DNA of 64,000 nucleotides, taken from positions 186,001-250,000 of the forward strand of contig NZ_JASSYX010000002.1 of assembly GCF_030244015.1 (NCBI RefSeq). The letters run 5' to 3'. Shown piece after piece: positions 10,101 to 17,678 of the stretch; the stretch's first letter is position 1; the number at the start of each line of letters is the position of its first letter. Source of the DNA: Pedobacter ginsengisoli. GTDB lineage: Bacteria; Bacteroidota; Bacteroidia; Sphingobacteriales; Sphingobacteriaceae. The translations under genes were made by a program, and so were the position numbers. The notes below the pieces were generated by a model, which was not told where the DNA came from, did not search any database, and saw only the letters and a program-made list of their open reading frames with translations.

Positions 10101-10215
10101 CGTTGTCCGAAACAGTTCCGGTAATAACCGATTGCGCATACGCAGCCGAACTGAGGACGATCAGGATTGACAAAGCTACTGCGCGCTGCAGTATACTTCT
10201 GAATAAATAATTCAT
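7195..10215 (-). CDS. SusC/RagA-family TonB-linked outer-membrane transporter
   Basis: 1006-residue outer-membrane transporter that imports oligomeric nutrients with its SusD partner, powered by TonB. I chose the ATG at 10215 (MNYLFRS) over the upstream ATG at 10329 because it gives a normal signal peptide (1-28, ending AAYAQS). Domains are a CarboxypepD_reg-like beta-sandwich (about 29-105), a plug with EVQIVGYGSVRKKDLTGAVA, DGIALDGRSARP and EILKDASATAIYGSRAAYGV, and a 22-stranded barrel ending FNFGVNFSL. There is no N-terminal anti-sigma-binding extension, so transport without ECF signalling is likely. An unusually long intergenic region lies upstream. Confidence 0.96.
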   Translation of the reverse strand: MNYLFRSILQRAVALSILIVLSSAAYAQSVITGTVSDNDKNTLIGVTVTAEGTTVKSLTDASGKYTINAPQNAKRLVFSYVGMETLTLDIGGKSVINAVMQSANNLTEVQIVGYGSVRKKDLTGAVATLAAKDFNKGPLIAPDQLIQGKIAGVQMINNSGQPGGSTTVRIRGNTAMTGSGQPLYVVDGIALDGRSARPSASPASVGGVKTDAGGGIGVSPGGNPLNFINPNDIASMEILKDASATAIYGSRAAYGVVLITTKRGASGGVKLDVNGSTGISNMMRQIDVLDGNEYRAALGKYGLTSGDFGDNVDAMDVITRTAYNQNYSIGLSGGGDGNTYRASLGYQDQQGIIRKTGLKKYTGSFNGNFKFLESKNLGLDVNLLSSQFNENIAPITTTAGFTGSLISQALSWNPTQSMRNPDGSLFIEEGRIINPLAMSEAYSDKSKTSTILGSISPYYKIAPWLEYRMLASINYSTGVRRSSTRNFINVEGVHEKPEEGFLGGYASYSNSELITQQFTNTLNFNKEIASDLNLNALVGYEYTNYINKGSNMNATGFGNIPVDYTDALQATEPANRRMSSYNDPATQLQSYFARAIFNYADKYLLTATFRADGSTKFGADNKYGYFPSFSAAWNIKNEAFLSETGWLDQLKIRAGYGKTGNQEFPSGSSQERYAFNYEGGQTLRGVNNQNDKLKWQADEQTNIGIDFGLFKNRLTGSADYFRKTTTDLLFPQIPFYPSAAGASVTWVNLPGKIKNNGLELTLNGSIIDRENFSWSLGGNATFIKNKVEDVTGIIKTGALHGQGMSDVTLEVIQNGLPLFAMVTRRYEGLDGNGFSKYTDDGFTRYYVGNPNPSVILGISTDFRYKKLSLGLNFNGSLGHDIYNNTANSVLPITNLGTRNVASALLNSGIQESLANPIAASSRYIEKGDYLKLANATISYSIGNIGNTVKGLNIYVNGQNLFVLTNYSGFDPEVNVDKSVNGVPSAGIEYIPYPSARTFNFGVNFSL

Positions 10216-10782
10216 TGTAAAATTTGATTTAGTTAATAAATAGAGTGATTTACAGAGGTTTTGCGGGTCTGCAGCAAAGACAGGACATACCAATTCAGGG
10301 ACACAACGGTGCCGGAAAAATTCATACACTGAATTTTGCAGGAGATATTACCCTAGAAAATCAATACGGGGAATATCAATACAGATCCTAAGATTGGATT
10401 AGCTACTCCTTATGTGGTTTGAAAAGATAAGATAACTGAATAATCGGAATAGGCTTGGTCAGCTTCAGCTGAATAAAAGATAGATTCATAATGGTTAGAT
10501 TAGGGATGATTAATAATAATTTAGGGATTTATGGGTAATACCGACGATCTTATTTAGCCATATTTGTTCGTTTTTTTTAAATAAAAATTCAGTCAATTAA
10601 AATTATAAAAAAAATCGGTATTGCACTAATATTAAATGTTTCAGTTTTCATTCAAATATATCGGTGGTATATTGCCCGGATATATTCTAATCTTTTTCGC
10701 ATTATAACTGTCATTTTTAAAAATAAAAAGACACTTTTGCATCCGGCAAAGCAATAAGAGATCATGTAATAAATCAGGGCAT
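10216..10782. other. 567-bp AT-rich intergenic region between divergent susC and mgtE
   Basis: No convincing gene is present. On the susC side there are two hairpin candidates: AAAATTC/GAATTTT around a 7-nt loop (10317-10337) and GATATTACCC/GGGGAATATC (10344-10377). They could form in the susC leader RNA or serve as operators. Farther up, TATATTTG on the minus strand (10653-10660) fits the Bacteroidota -7 consensus TAnnTTTG, but no -33 TTTG was found at the right distance. AATACCGA (10537-10544) and TCGGTATT (10615-10622) are a separated inverted pair. On the mgtE side CACTTTTG, near 10730, is a weak -7 match. Confidence 0.5.
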
Positions 10783-12153
10783 ATGGAAGAAATGATCGTT
10801 GAGGATATCGTAAAGCTTTTAGAGCAGGAAAACGACGCACAATTGAAAATTTATTTGGATGACCTCAATATTTCTGATGTTGAGCACCTCATAGATGAAC
10901 TCCCCCAGTATGCCGTAAAATTCATAGATACCCTGTCCGCTAAAAGAGCCGTCAACGTATTCCGTATCCTTGATTTTCCTACCCAGGAGAAGATCATTAA
11001 AAAGCTATCCGGCAATAAACTCGCCGAACTGATCAACCTGCTGCCCCCGGATGACCGGACTTCCTTATTCAGCGAATTGAAAGGTGATGCGGTAGCCAAG
11101 CTAATCGTTCTGCTTCCTGCCAAAGACAGGGTAGAGGCCTTGTCGCTGCTGGGGTATGAAGAGGACAGTGTGGGCAGGCTGATGACTCCGGATTACGTAG
11201 CGGTGAAGAAAGACTGGACCGTAAACCGCGTCCTGAGCCATATCCGGCGCTATGGCAAAAACTCTGAAACGATAGACGTGATCTATGTGATTGATAAAGA
11301 TGGTGTGCTGCTTGACGACATCCGTATCCGGGAAATACTGCTTGCAGATCCTGAAGCAAAGATTGGTGACCTGACAGACCGGCGTCTGATCGCTTTGAAA
11401 GTAAATGACCACCAGGAAGAAGCCATCAATACCTTCAGAATGAACAACCGGGTCGCCCTGCCGGTAGTAGACGACAATAACATATTGCTCGGCATAGTGA
11501 CTGTTGATGATATTTTGTGGATCGCCAATGAAGAATACGCGGAAGACATTCATAAAATAGGGGGTACCCAGGCATTGGATGAACCTTACCTTGACGTGCC
11601 CGTCTTTGAACTTTACCAGAAAAGGATCGTATGGCTAATCGTACTGTTCTTTGGCGAGCTGCTGACCATTTTTGCGATGTCAAACTTCGAAGATCAGATC
11701 AAAAAGGTGGTGATCCTGGCTACTTTTATCCCGTTGATCATATCAAGCGGAGGCAATAGCGGATCACAGGCTGCTACACTCATTATACAGGCCATGGCGA
11801 TGGGAGAGGTGACCATCAAAGACTGGTGGCGTGTCATGCGAAGGGAGATCGTGTCTGGTATTTTTCTGGGCACTACGCTCTGCATCCTGAGTTTCTGCGT
11901 GATCCTGGGCTGGCAGCTCATCTCCGGATCTCTCGCCCAGCCGGCATTGATAGGGCTCGTTGTCGGCTGCTCCCTGATCGGTGTAGTACTTTGGGGAACA
12001 CTGATGGGGTCGATGCTTCCTTTGCTGCTTAAAAAGCTGGGCGCTGACCCTGCTGTATCGTCAACGCCATTTGTAGCGACGCTGGTTGATGTGACGGGCT
12101 TGCTGATCTATTTTACTATGGCGATGTTGTTTTTAAAAGGCGTTTTGCTTTAG
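10783..12153 (+). CDS. mgtE: Magnesium transporter MgtE
   Basis: 456-residue inner-membrane Mg2+ channel of the MgtE/SLC41 family. It has an N-terminal superhelical MgtE_N domain (about 15-130, repeats such as LAELINLLPPDDR and AKLIVLLPAKDR), a pair of CBS domains (about 130-250, starting SVGRLMTPDYVAV) that sense cytoplasmic Mg2+, a connecting helix, and five membrane helices (about 280-455). The family signatures PLIISSGGNSGSQA and ADPAVSSTPFVATLVDVTGL are intact, including the pore Asp. Another Met lies at residue 4, so the start could be 9 nt later. It is a single gene, divergent from susC. Confidence 0.97.
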   Translation: MEEMIVEDIVKLLEQENDAQLKIYLDDLNISDVEHLIDELPQYAVKFIDTLSAKRAVNVFRILDFPTQEKIIKKLSGNKLAELINLLPPDDRTSLFSELKGDAVAKLIVLLPAKDRVEALSLLGYEEDSVGRLMTPDYVAVKKDWTVNRVLSHIRRYGKNSETIDVIYVIDKDGVLLDDIRIREILLADPEAKIGDLTDRRLIALKVNDHQEEAINTFRMNNRVALPVVDDNNILLGIVTVDDILWIANEEYAEDIHKIGGTQALDEPYLDVPVFELYQKRIVWLIVLFFGELLTIFAMSNFEDQIKKVVILATFIPLIISSGGNSGSQAATLIIQAMAMGEVTIKDWWRVMRREIVSGIFLGTTLCILSFCVILGWQLISGSLAQPALIGLVVGCSLIGVVLWGTLMGSMLPLLLKKLGADPAVSSTPFVATLVDVTGLLIYFTMAMLFLKGVLL

Positions 12154-12172
12154 TTTTTGTTGCTTATTTGGT

Positions 12173-12263
12173 GCAAAATTTAGTATTCTCTTCGAAGACT
12201 GGACCTAGCGCGCTGAAGAAGCGCACAGAGTCCTATGTCTTCTCTGAGAACACTAAATTTTGC
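12173..12263. repeat. Palindromic intergenic repeat, copy 1
   Basis: A 91-nt imperfect inverted repeat: GCAAAATTTAGTATTCTC at the left pairs with GAGAACACTAAATTTTGC at the right. The stem continues through TTCGAAGAC..GTCTTCT and GGACCTAG..AGTCCTAT to a short GCGC-closed loop. A conserved tail TGGGCATGATGCAAAAAAAA, then a CTTTTAAAAG palindrome, follows and is repeated after copy 2, making a unit of about 150 nt. It starts 20 nt past the mgtE stop. No transposase or terminal target duplication is visible. Confidence 0.8.
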
Positions 12264-12324
12264 TGGGCATGATGCAAAAAAAACTAAAAGGATACACTTT
12301 TAAAAGGGGGTGAAGGGAAAGGGA

Positions 12325-12530
12325 CAAAATTTAGTATTCTCTTCGAAGACTGGACCTAGTGCGCTGACCATTGCGAAGCAATAGCTACGTCACCGATGAA
12401 AACATTAGATAACTGATGTAAACAGCGCACAGAGTCCTATGTCTTCTCTGAGAACACTAAATTTTGCTGGGCATGATGCAAAAAAAAACTAAAAGGATAC
12501 GCTTTTAAAAGAGGTGAGGGAAAGGGCAAA
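12325..12530. repeat. Palindromic intergenic repeat, copy 2, with enlarged loop
   Basis: Direct repeat of copy 1 with nearly identical arms (CAAAATTTAGTATTCTC and GAGAACACTAAATTTTG; hairpin 12325-12466) and the same tail through about 12530. The apical loop is about 50 nt longer than in copy 1 and holds ATTGCGAAGCAAT (itself a small hairpin) and further sequence before AGCGCACAGAGTCC resumes. Conservation of both arms while the loop varies suggests selection on, or copying of, the hairpin ends. The remaining 12531-12695 shows nothing I recognise. Confidence 0.8.
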
Positions 12531-12695
12531 CGAAGTGTCAACCGTCATGCATAACATAAAAAGGCAGGTTGGAGCGCCCGGGTTTAGGCGAAAGAAAATA
12601 ATGCGTTCTATGAAAAGGCATAAGCGCTTTTTGCTCCCCCTTCAGGGAGCCTAAAAGATGCAGCCTTTGAATAGTAATGCTTTATTTTCTAATAA

Positions 12696-13790
12696 CTAAA
12701 CGTTAAAACGGAAATGCATAATGTCGCCATCTTCAACGACATACGTCTTGCCCTCGACACCCAGCTTACCAGCATCCTTACAAGCATTCTCAGAACCGAG
12801 AGTCACAAAGTCATTATACTTGATCACCTCCGCACGGATAAAGCCTTTCTCAAAATCAGTATGGATCACACCAGCCGCCTGAGGAGCAGTAAACCCTTTG
12901 GTAATGGTCCATGCCCTGACTTCCTGCACGCCAGCAGTAAAATATGTATACAGATCCAGCAAGCGGTAAGCCGCCCTAATTAGTTTATTTACACCAGATT
13001 CCGTCAGACCAAGATCAGCGAGAAACTCCTGACGCTCTTCATAACTGTCCAGCTCAGCAATCTCAGACTCTATTTTGGCAGAAATAACCAGTACTTCGGC
13101 ATTTTCATCCTTAACCGCTTCCTTAACACGCTCTACATAGGCATTGCCGGTTACAACAGAACCTTCGTCAACATTACAAACATACATCACAGGTTTCTGC
13201 GTCAATAAACCCAAATCCTGAATAAAGTCAAAATCCTCTTCAGCAAGCGGCGCAGAGCGCACCGATTTCCCGCTTTCCAAATGAGACTTTACCACAGACA
13301 AAATCTCAAAAGTACGCTTCGCGTCCTTATCAGTTTTAGCCAGCTTCTCCACCTTCTGAATACGTTTTTCAACTGTGTCCAGATCTTTCAGCTGCAATTC
13401 CGTATCGATAATCTCCTTATCACGGATCGGATCAACAGAACCATCCACATGGATGACATTGCCATCATCAAAACAACGCAAAACATGGATAATGGCATTA
13501 GTAGCGCGGATGTTTCCCAAGAACTGGTTACCCAGACCTTCACCTTTAGAAGCACCCTTAACCAGCCCGGCAATGTCTACAATTTCAATGGTATTCGGAA
13601 CAACGCGGTTCGGTTTCACCAATTCCTCGAGTTTTGTCAATCTGTCATCAGGAACAGTGATCACCCCAATATTGGGCTCTATAGTACAGAACGGAAAATT
13701 AGCAGCCTGCGCTTTTGCGTTAGATAAGCAGTTAAATAAAGTAGATTTCCCCACGTTTGGTAAACCAACTATACCACATTGTAATGCCAT
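12696..13790 (-). CDS. ychF: Redox-regulated ATPase YchF (Obg-family GTPase fold)
   Basis: 364-residue cytoplasmic P-loop protein, universally conserved, associated with ribosomes and translation or stress control; it prefers ATP over GTP. It has the G1 loop GLPNVGKS (9-16), the switch region NFPFCTIEPN, the G3 region DIAGLVKGASKGEGLGNQFL, and CNVDE in place of NKxD, which is the known basis of ATP preference. An alpha-helical coiled domain occupies the middle, and a C-terminal TGS domain ends VEDGDIMHFRFNV. Length matches the family (about 363). It is a single gene on the minus strand, divergent from the next gene. Confidence 0.98.
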   Translation of the reverse strand: MALQCGIVGLPNVGKSTLFNCLSNAKAQAANFPFCTIEPNIGVITVPDDRLTKLEELVKPNRVVPNTIEIVDIAGLVKGASKGEGLGNQFLGNIRATNAIIHVLRCFDDGNVIHVDGSVDPIRDKEIIDTELQLKDLDTVEKRIQKVEKLAKTDKDAKRTFEILSVVKSHLESGKSVRSAPLAEEDFDFIQDLGLLTQKPVMYVCNVDEGSVVTGNAYVERVKEAVKDENAEVLVISAKIESEIAELDSYEERQEFLADLGLTESGVNKLIRAAYRLLDLYTYFTAGVQEVRAWTITKGFTAPQAAGVIHTDFEKGFIRAEVIKYNDFVTLGSENACKDAGKLGVEGKTYVVEDGDIMHFRFNV

Positions 13791-13896
13791 GTATTGTTTT
13801 TTTCTTGATTTGCCCGCAAAGGTATCAATTTTTTAAAAATATTCTTTATGTTTAGAGGAGCTAAAACCCTTTTAAAAAATTAACACAATCAACATT

Positions 13897-14403
13897 ATGC
13901 AGAATTTTGAAGAAACCAAGCCGGAAGAAAATACACCCGCACATCAGGAACCTGAAATGGAGCCCCTTGTCATTACTGAAGACATCCGGAGCTATATCTA
14001 TGAATCAGCCAAATGGTCAAAGTTTCTGTCCATTGTTGGGTTTGTATTCACCGGCTTCATGGTTTTGGTGGCATTTTCGGCCGGAGGAATCATCTCTACC
14101 ATGAACAGCATAGTAGGGGAAGCCAACAACCCATATGCCAAGCTTGGCGGCGGCGCACTTACAGTAATCATGCTGTTGTTTGCACTTTTGTATTTCTATC
14201 CAAGCCTTTTGCTCTTTAATTACAGCAGCGCAGCCAAAAAAGCAGTACTCTTTGGAGATCAGCCAAATCTGGCCGTTGCCATGAGTAAAATGAAATCATT
14301 TTTTAAATTCTGGGGCATCCTGACCATAGTCGGGCTCGGTTTTTATTTGCTGATTATACTGTTTGCGGTCATTGTCAACATCAGCGCTTCAGTAGCAGCA
14401 TAA
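13897..14403 (+). CDS. Small membrane protein, DUF5362-like
   Basis: 168-residue protein with a charged N-terminus (about 1-45, Glu-rich) and three or four hydrophobic segments at about 50-75, 88-112 and 132-160. The pattern ITEDIRSYIYESAKWSKFLSIVGFV, followed by a FSAGGI membrane helix and LLFNYSSAAKKAV, resembles Bacteroidota membrane proteins grouped as DUF5362; this assignment is from memory. The function is unknown. It stands alone, 106 nt from the divergent ychF. Confidence 0.75.
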   Translation: MQNFEETKPEENTPAHQEPEMEPLVITEDIRSYIYESAKWSKFLSIVGFVFTGFMVLVAFSAGGIISTMNSIVGEANNPYAKLGGGALTVIMLLFALLYFYPSLLLFNYSSAAKKAVLFGDQPNLAVAMSKMKSFFKFWGILTIVGLGFYLLIILFAVIVNISASVAA

Positions 14404-14600
14404 GAGGGGCGTTCATTGTCGCGGTGAGCCTTAACCGGTCTCTTTAGTCAGCCTATAACAGACTGGTAAGCAGCTCATTTCTCCGCAGAAATAAGCCGCA
14501 GGCCTTTCCAGGAAGGACCTATAAGGTTGATTGTATACCTATTAAGATTGACTTGTAAGATTGATTGTACGCCCGTTAAGACCAGCTGTATGCCATAAGG
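14404..14600. other. Intergenic region with short degenerate repeats
   Basis: No gene is seen. TTGATTGTATACCTATTAAG (14527-14546) and TTGATTGTACGCCCGTTAAG (14561-14580) are two imperfect copies 34 nt apart, with a third weaker echo at 14585-14600. No function is assigned. Confidence 0.45.
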
Positions 14601-15284
14601 TTAATTATTTTCAATAACATGCTTAAAATTCCTGATCTCCTTCTTCAGTAATCCCTCAAAATAAGGATTAGCCAGCCTTGCCAGACCGATTCCCACACCA
14701 CCCGCAAACGGCTGATAAGACAGTACTACCTTTAAAAGCGTTCTGCTGCCGTCCCCGATTTCCTCAAAGATCACTTTTCCGACATGATTCAGGAGCGTGT
14801 CTGAAGACGCTTTCCAGCCAATGAGCCGTCCAGGTTCATCTTTTACGATTTCCGCATCCCACTTTACCGGCAAAAGATCATTCAATATTTTAGACTTCCA
14901 GTGCGAGTGGTTTTCATCAACGACATCAACGTCCAGCAAATAGTCAATACTTCCCGGCAGGTTGTTAAGATTTCGCCAGTAATCATAAACTTCTTTTGCA
15001 GGCCGGTCTATCTCAAACTCACCCCTGATATTAACGGCCTTTGTATGCCTGGCGTCAATGCCGAGCTGTTCGTAAAAGAAACACTGGCCGGTAAAACCAC
15101 GGTAGGCCAGATAAGCACCATATAAAAACTTCGATTTAAAAGGCCTTGTTATTCCCCTGCTGATCAGCACCCCAGCCAAAAACATAGACACCAGTCTTTC
15201 GGTCAGGCCTAAGTTTTGATCGTGCTGCCGTTCGATAGAAAATCTCCCGGATCTTAATTTTAAGTGATGTTGATGAACTTCCAT
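14601..15284 (-). CDS. SRPBCC-family protein with N-terminal DUF2892-like segment
   Basis: 227-residue protein. Residues about 25-70 (NLGLTERLVSMFLAGVLISRGITRP, then a Gly/Tyr-rich stretch) resemble the YgaP-type DUF2892 membrane hairpin. Residues about 80-225 form a START/SRPBCC-like domain: EFEIDRPAKEVYDYWRNLNNLP, LPVKWDAEIVKDEPGRLIGWKA, and the long C-terminal helix ending FKHVIENN. This fold binds hydrophobic ligands; no catalytic function can be assigned. The combination of membrane hairpin plus SRPBCC is common in Bacteroidota and Proteobacteria. It is transcribed divergently from the fucosidase across a region with a long palindrome. Confidence 0.82.
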   Translation of the reverse strand: MEVHQHHLKLRSGRFSIERQHDQNLGLTERLVSMFLAGVLISRGITRPFKSKFLYGAYLAYRGFTGQCFFYEQLGIDARHTKAVNIRGEFEIDRPAKEVYDYWRNLNNLPGSIDYLLDVDVVDENHSHWKSKILNDLLPVKWDAEIVKDEPGRLIGWKASSDTLLNHVGKVIFEEIGDGSRTLLKVVLSYQPFAGGVGIGLARLANPYFEGLLKKEIRNFKHVIENN

Positions 15285-15375
15285 ACAGTTAATTTTCCTT
15301 TATAACAGTTATTGGGATCGGAAGTTTTTGCCGGACACTATATAATGCCAAAATCTTTTAGTCTAATGACAAATT

Positions 15376-15402
15376 AATATAACTATTAGTAGTTGTTATA
15401 TT
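15376..15402. promoter_or_regulatory. Palindromic operator candidate between divergent genes
   Basis: Perfect 8-bp arms AATATAAC (15376-15383) and GTTATATT (15395-15402) are separated by 11 bp that contain a nested AACTA/TAGTT pair. The element lies between the divergent SRPBCC and GH29 genes, where a dimeric regulator could control both. No regulator gene is adjacent. Confidence 0.45.
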
Positions 15403-15511
15403 GCAATTTTAGGCAGCTAATAAGGCATTATGAGCCGTTATGATCTTTCAAATCACCTGATGTGATGACCAGGTCATGACAGCTCAGGCGCAAAAACAAA
15501 ACTTAACCAGA

Positions 15512-16948
15512 ATGAAAAGCATACAAAATCTTATTACGGCAGCGGTGTTTTCTTTAGTAAGCATGACAAACACCTTCGCGCAATCTGCCGCCGCACCTAA
15601 ACCATACGGTGCGATTCCTACAAAACATCAGCTCGAATGGCAGGATATGGAATACTATATGTTTATCCATTTTGGCCCGAATACCTTTACCGATAAAGAG
15701 TGGGGGCATGGCGATGAAGACCCGAAAGTATTTAATCCTACAAAGCTGGATGCCCGCCAGTGGGCACGTACTGCCAAAGCAGCGGGCATGAAGGCCATCA
15801 TCATCACGGCCAAGCACCATGATGGATTTTGCCTGTTCCCTAGCAAATACAGCACGCATACAGTAAGAGAAAGCGCCTGGAAAAACGGTAAAGGTGACGT
15901 ACTAAAAGAACTTTCGGCTGCCTGTAAAGAATACGGGCTGAAATTTGGCGTATATCTCTCGCCATGGGACCGCAACCATCCCAAATACGGTACACCAGAA
16001 TATAACGACATATTTGCCAAGACCTTAAAAGAAGTGCATACGCAATACGGGCCTATCTTTGAACAGTGGTTTGACGGGGCAAAAGGGCAGGGAGAAAAGA
16101 AGCAGGATTATGATTTTCCTTTATTCAACAGCATCGTTTATGCGCACAACCCGCAAGCAATCATATTCAGCGACATTGGCCCCGGTGCCCGCTGGATGGG
16201 CAATGAAAACGGCATAGCCGGCGAAACGAACTGGTCAACGCTGAACACTGACGGTTTTGGAGTAGGCGCCGATGCGCCTAAGGCGTCAGTACTGAATACA
16301 GGAGATGAAGACGGTAAATACTGGATTCCCGCAGAAGTGGATGTATCGATCAGACCAGGCTGGTTCTACAGCGCCAGCACAGACGATAAAGTGAAAACCC
16401 TCGAACAACTGGTGTCGATCTACAATACTTCTGTTGGCCGTAACAGCAATTTGCTGCTCAATGTACCGGTAAACAGGGACGGGCTGATCCATCCGAACGA
16501 TTCTACCCGGCTGATGGAACTGAGGAGATACCTGGACGCTTCATTTAAAACAAACCTTGCCAAAGGTAAAAAAGTGACAACCAGTACCGAGGCAGGAAAA
16601 GGGTACAGTGCGCAAAATCTGACAGATGGAAACCCCAAAACTTACTGGACTACAGGCGGAAAGGTAAAAAATGCCACCATCACAATAGATTTGGGCAAAC
16701 CTACCGAACTCAACCGCATCGTGTTACGGGAATATATCCAATTGGGGCAAAGGGTGAGATCATTTATGGTACAATACTGGGACGGTAAGAATTATAAGCT
16801 TCTGGACGAGCAAACTACGATAGGGCATAAAAGAATACTTGCTTTTCCTGCCATTACAAGCAGCAAGATTAAAATAACAATTACAGAGCCTAAGGCCGCC
16901 CCGGTACTTTCTGAAATAGGAATTTATAAAGCGCCACCATTGCCGTAA
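15512..16948 (+). CDS. Alpha-L-fucosidase (GH29) with C-terminal F5/8-type carbohydrate-binding domain
   Basis: 478-residue exported glycosidase that removes L-fucose from glycans. I prefer the ATG at 15512 over 15476 because MKSIQNLITAAVFSL..TFAQS is a normal signal peptide (1-24). The GH29 barrel (about 30-345) shows YMFIHFGPNTFTDKEW, IITAKHHDGFCLFPS (97-111), GLKFGVYLSPWDR, and the nucleophile Asp188 in EQWFDGA. A discoidin/CBM32-like domain (about 345-475) is marked by NLTDGNPKTYWTTGG and ATITIDLGKPTELNRIVLREYI. The EWGHGDEDP segment fits the GH29 subgroup with narrower linkage specificity, but I cannot place it. It is a single gene. Confidence 0.93.
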   Translation: MKSIQNLITAAVFSLVSMTNTFAQSAAAPKPYGAIPTKHQLEWQDMEYYMFIHFGPNTFTDKEWGHGDEDPKVFNPTKLDARQWARTAKAAGMKAIIITAKHHDGFCLFPSKYSTHTVRESAWKNGKGDVLKELSAACKEYGLKFGVYLSPWDRNHPKYGTPEYNDIFAKTLKEVHTQYGPIFEQWFDGAKGQGEKKQDYDFPLFNSIVYAHNPQAIIFSDIGPGARWMGNENGIAGETNWSTLNTDGFGVGADAPKASVLNTGDEDGKYWIPAEVDVSIRPGWFYSASTDDKVKTLEQLVSIYNTSVGRNSNLLLNVPVNRDGLIHPNDSTRLMELRRYLDASFKTNLAKGKKVTTSTEAGKGYSAQNLTDGNPKTYWTTGGKVKNATITIDLGKPTELNRIVLREYIQLGQRVRSFMVQYWDGKNYKLLDEQTTIGHKRILAFPAITSSKIKITITEPKAAPVLSEIGIYKAPPLP

Positions 16949-17036
16949 CCCGCAGTGCCCTAACTATGTTCCTTCAGTTCAAAGTCTTTTAATATATAAT
17001 TAATTGAAAATAATGTGATTAGATTAAAATTTGGAC

Positions 17037-17044
17037 TACCTTTG
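17037..17044 (+). promoter_or_regulatory. -7 element of the J-domain gene
   Basis: TACCTTTG fits the Bacteroidota consensus TAnnTTTG. It ends 10 nt before the ATG at 17055, which supports that start rather than the ATG at 17031. No clear -33 TTTG was found. Confidence 0.5.
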
Positions 17045-17054
17045 CGCAAATTTT

Positions 17055-17501
17055 ATGAAGAAGATCACTGATTACAGAAAACTATTGGGTGTACAGAAGG
17101 ATGCCGAATTGAAGGAATTAAAGACCATATACAGGAATTTAATGAAAGACTGGCACCCTGATAAGTTTCAGGATAGCGAAGAAGCAAAGGTCGAAGCAGA
17201 AACGAAGAGCAAAGAGATCATTGAAGCTTATCATTTTTTGGTAAGCATAGCTCCCGAAACGATTGCCCTTTCTAAAGAAGAATACGACCAGACCACGGGT
17301 GTATGCGGTATCGCAGATTTTAACTGGGCAGGTCTGGTGCTGACCGTTCATTTCCTGGATGGCAGTGCGTATGAATATTTTGGTGTTCCTAAAGCAGTTT
17401 ATGTAAAGCTGGTCAATGCAGATTCTCCGGGAAGGTTTGCCCGCAGACATATCTTTAATGAATTTCCGTATAGAAATATAGCAAAGCTGGCTACGGCTTA
17501 G
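17055..17501 (+). CDS. J-domain protein with C-terminal KTSC domain
   Basis: 148-residue cytoplasmic protein joining a DnaJ-type J domain (about 5-70) with the HPD motif at 34-36 (KDWHPDKF) to a KTSC domain (about 88-145): FNWAGLVLTVHFLDGSAYEYFGVPKAVYVKLVNADSPG. J domains stimulate DnaK ATPase. KTSC, named for the lysyl-tRNA synthetase C-terminus, is a small putative nucleic-acid-binding domain. The protein could direct the chaperone to an RNA- or DNA-associated client, which is inference. The start at 17055 (MKKITDYRKLL) is chosen because the -7 element lies between it and the upstream ATG. A strong terminator follows. Confidence 0.88.
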   Translation: MKKITDYRKLLGVQKDAELKELKTIYRNLMKDWHPDKFQDSEEAKVEAETKSKEIIEAYHFLVSIAPETIALSKEEYDQTTGVCGIADFNWAGLVLTVHFLDGSAYEYFGVPKAVYVKLVNADSPGRFARRHIFNEFPYRNIAKLATA

Positions 17502-17517
17502 TTCCTGATTAAAATAT

Positions 17518-17553
17518 AAAAAAGGCCCTTTGATCATTCAAAGGGCCTTTTTT
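17518..17553 (+). terminator. Rho-independent terminator
   Basis: Perfect arms AAAAAAGGCCCTTTGA and TCAAAGGGCCTTTTTT surround a TCAT loop, 16 nt past the J-domain gene stop. The symmetric A- and T-runs make it potentially bidirectional. Confidence 0.92.
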
Positions 17554-17587
17554 GTTTCGGTTTATATGCTCTAAACTGCTGCCAGAG

Positions 17588-17631
17588 TTCTTATAAACTA
17601 TATGTAAAATTCTTATAAACTATATATAAAG
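17588..17631 (+). repeat. Two tandem 22-bp repeats upstream of the repair cassette
   Basis: TTCTTATAAACTATATGTAA (17588) and TTCTTATAAACTATATATAA (17610) are near-identical 22-bp units in direct tandem. The motif TTATAAACTATA could be a protein-binding site, or simply AT-rich sequence. Confidence 0.6.
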
Positions 17632-17678
17632 ACCGTAAGTAATAAGTACTAAACACAGCGCAACTATATAATTGACCT

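Noticed and set aside
10215-10329. Upstream start for the first SusC
   Set aside because: The added 38 residues contain no signal peptide and displace the normal one; the ATG at 10215 gives a standard signal peptide.
10652-10840. 62-residue minus-strand ORF in the susC-mgtE gap
   Set aside because: Overlaps the mgtE start and has no membrane, signal or family pattern.
11101-11553. 150-residue minus-strand ORF
   Set aside because: Shadow of the MgtE CBS region.
12173-12530. Possible CRISPR array or insertion-sequence ends
   Set aside because: Only two long palindromic copies with no regular spacers, no cas genes, no transposase and no target-site duplications.
13375-13836. 153-residue plus-strand ORF
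   Set aside because: Antisense to ychF, which shows all GTPase-fold motifs on the minus strand.
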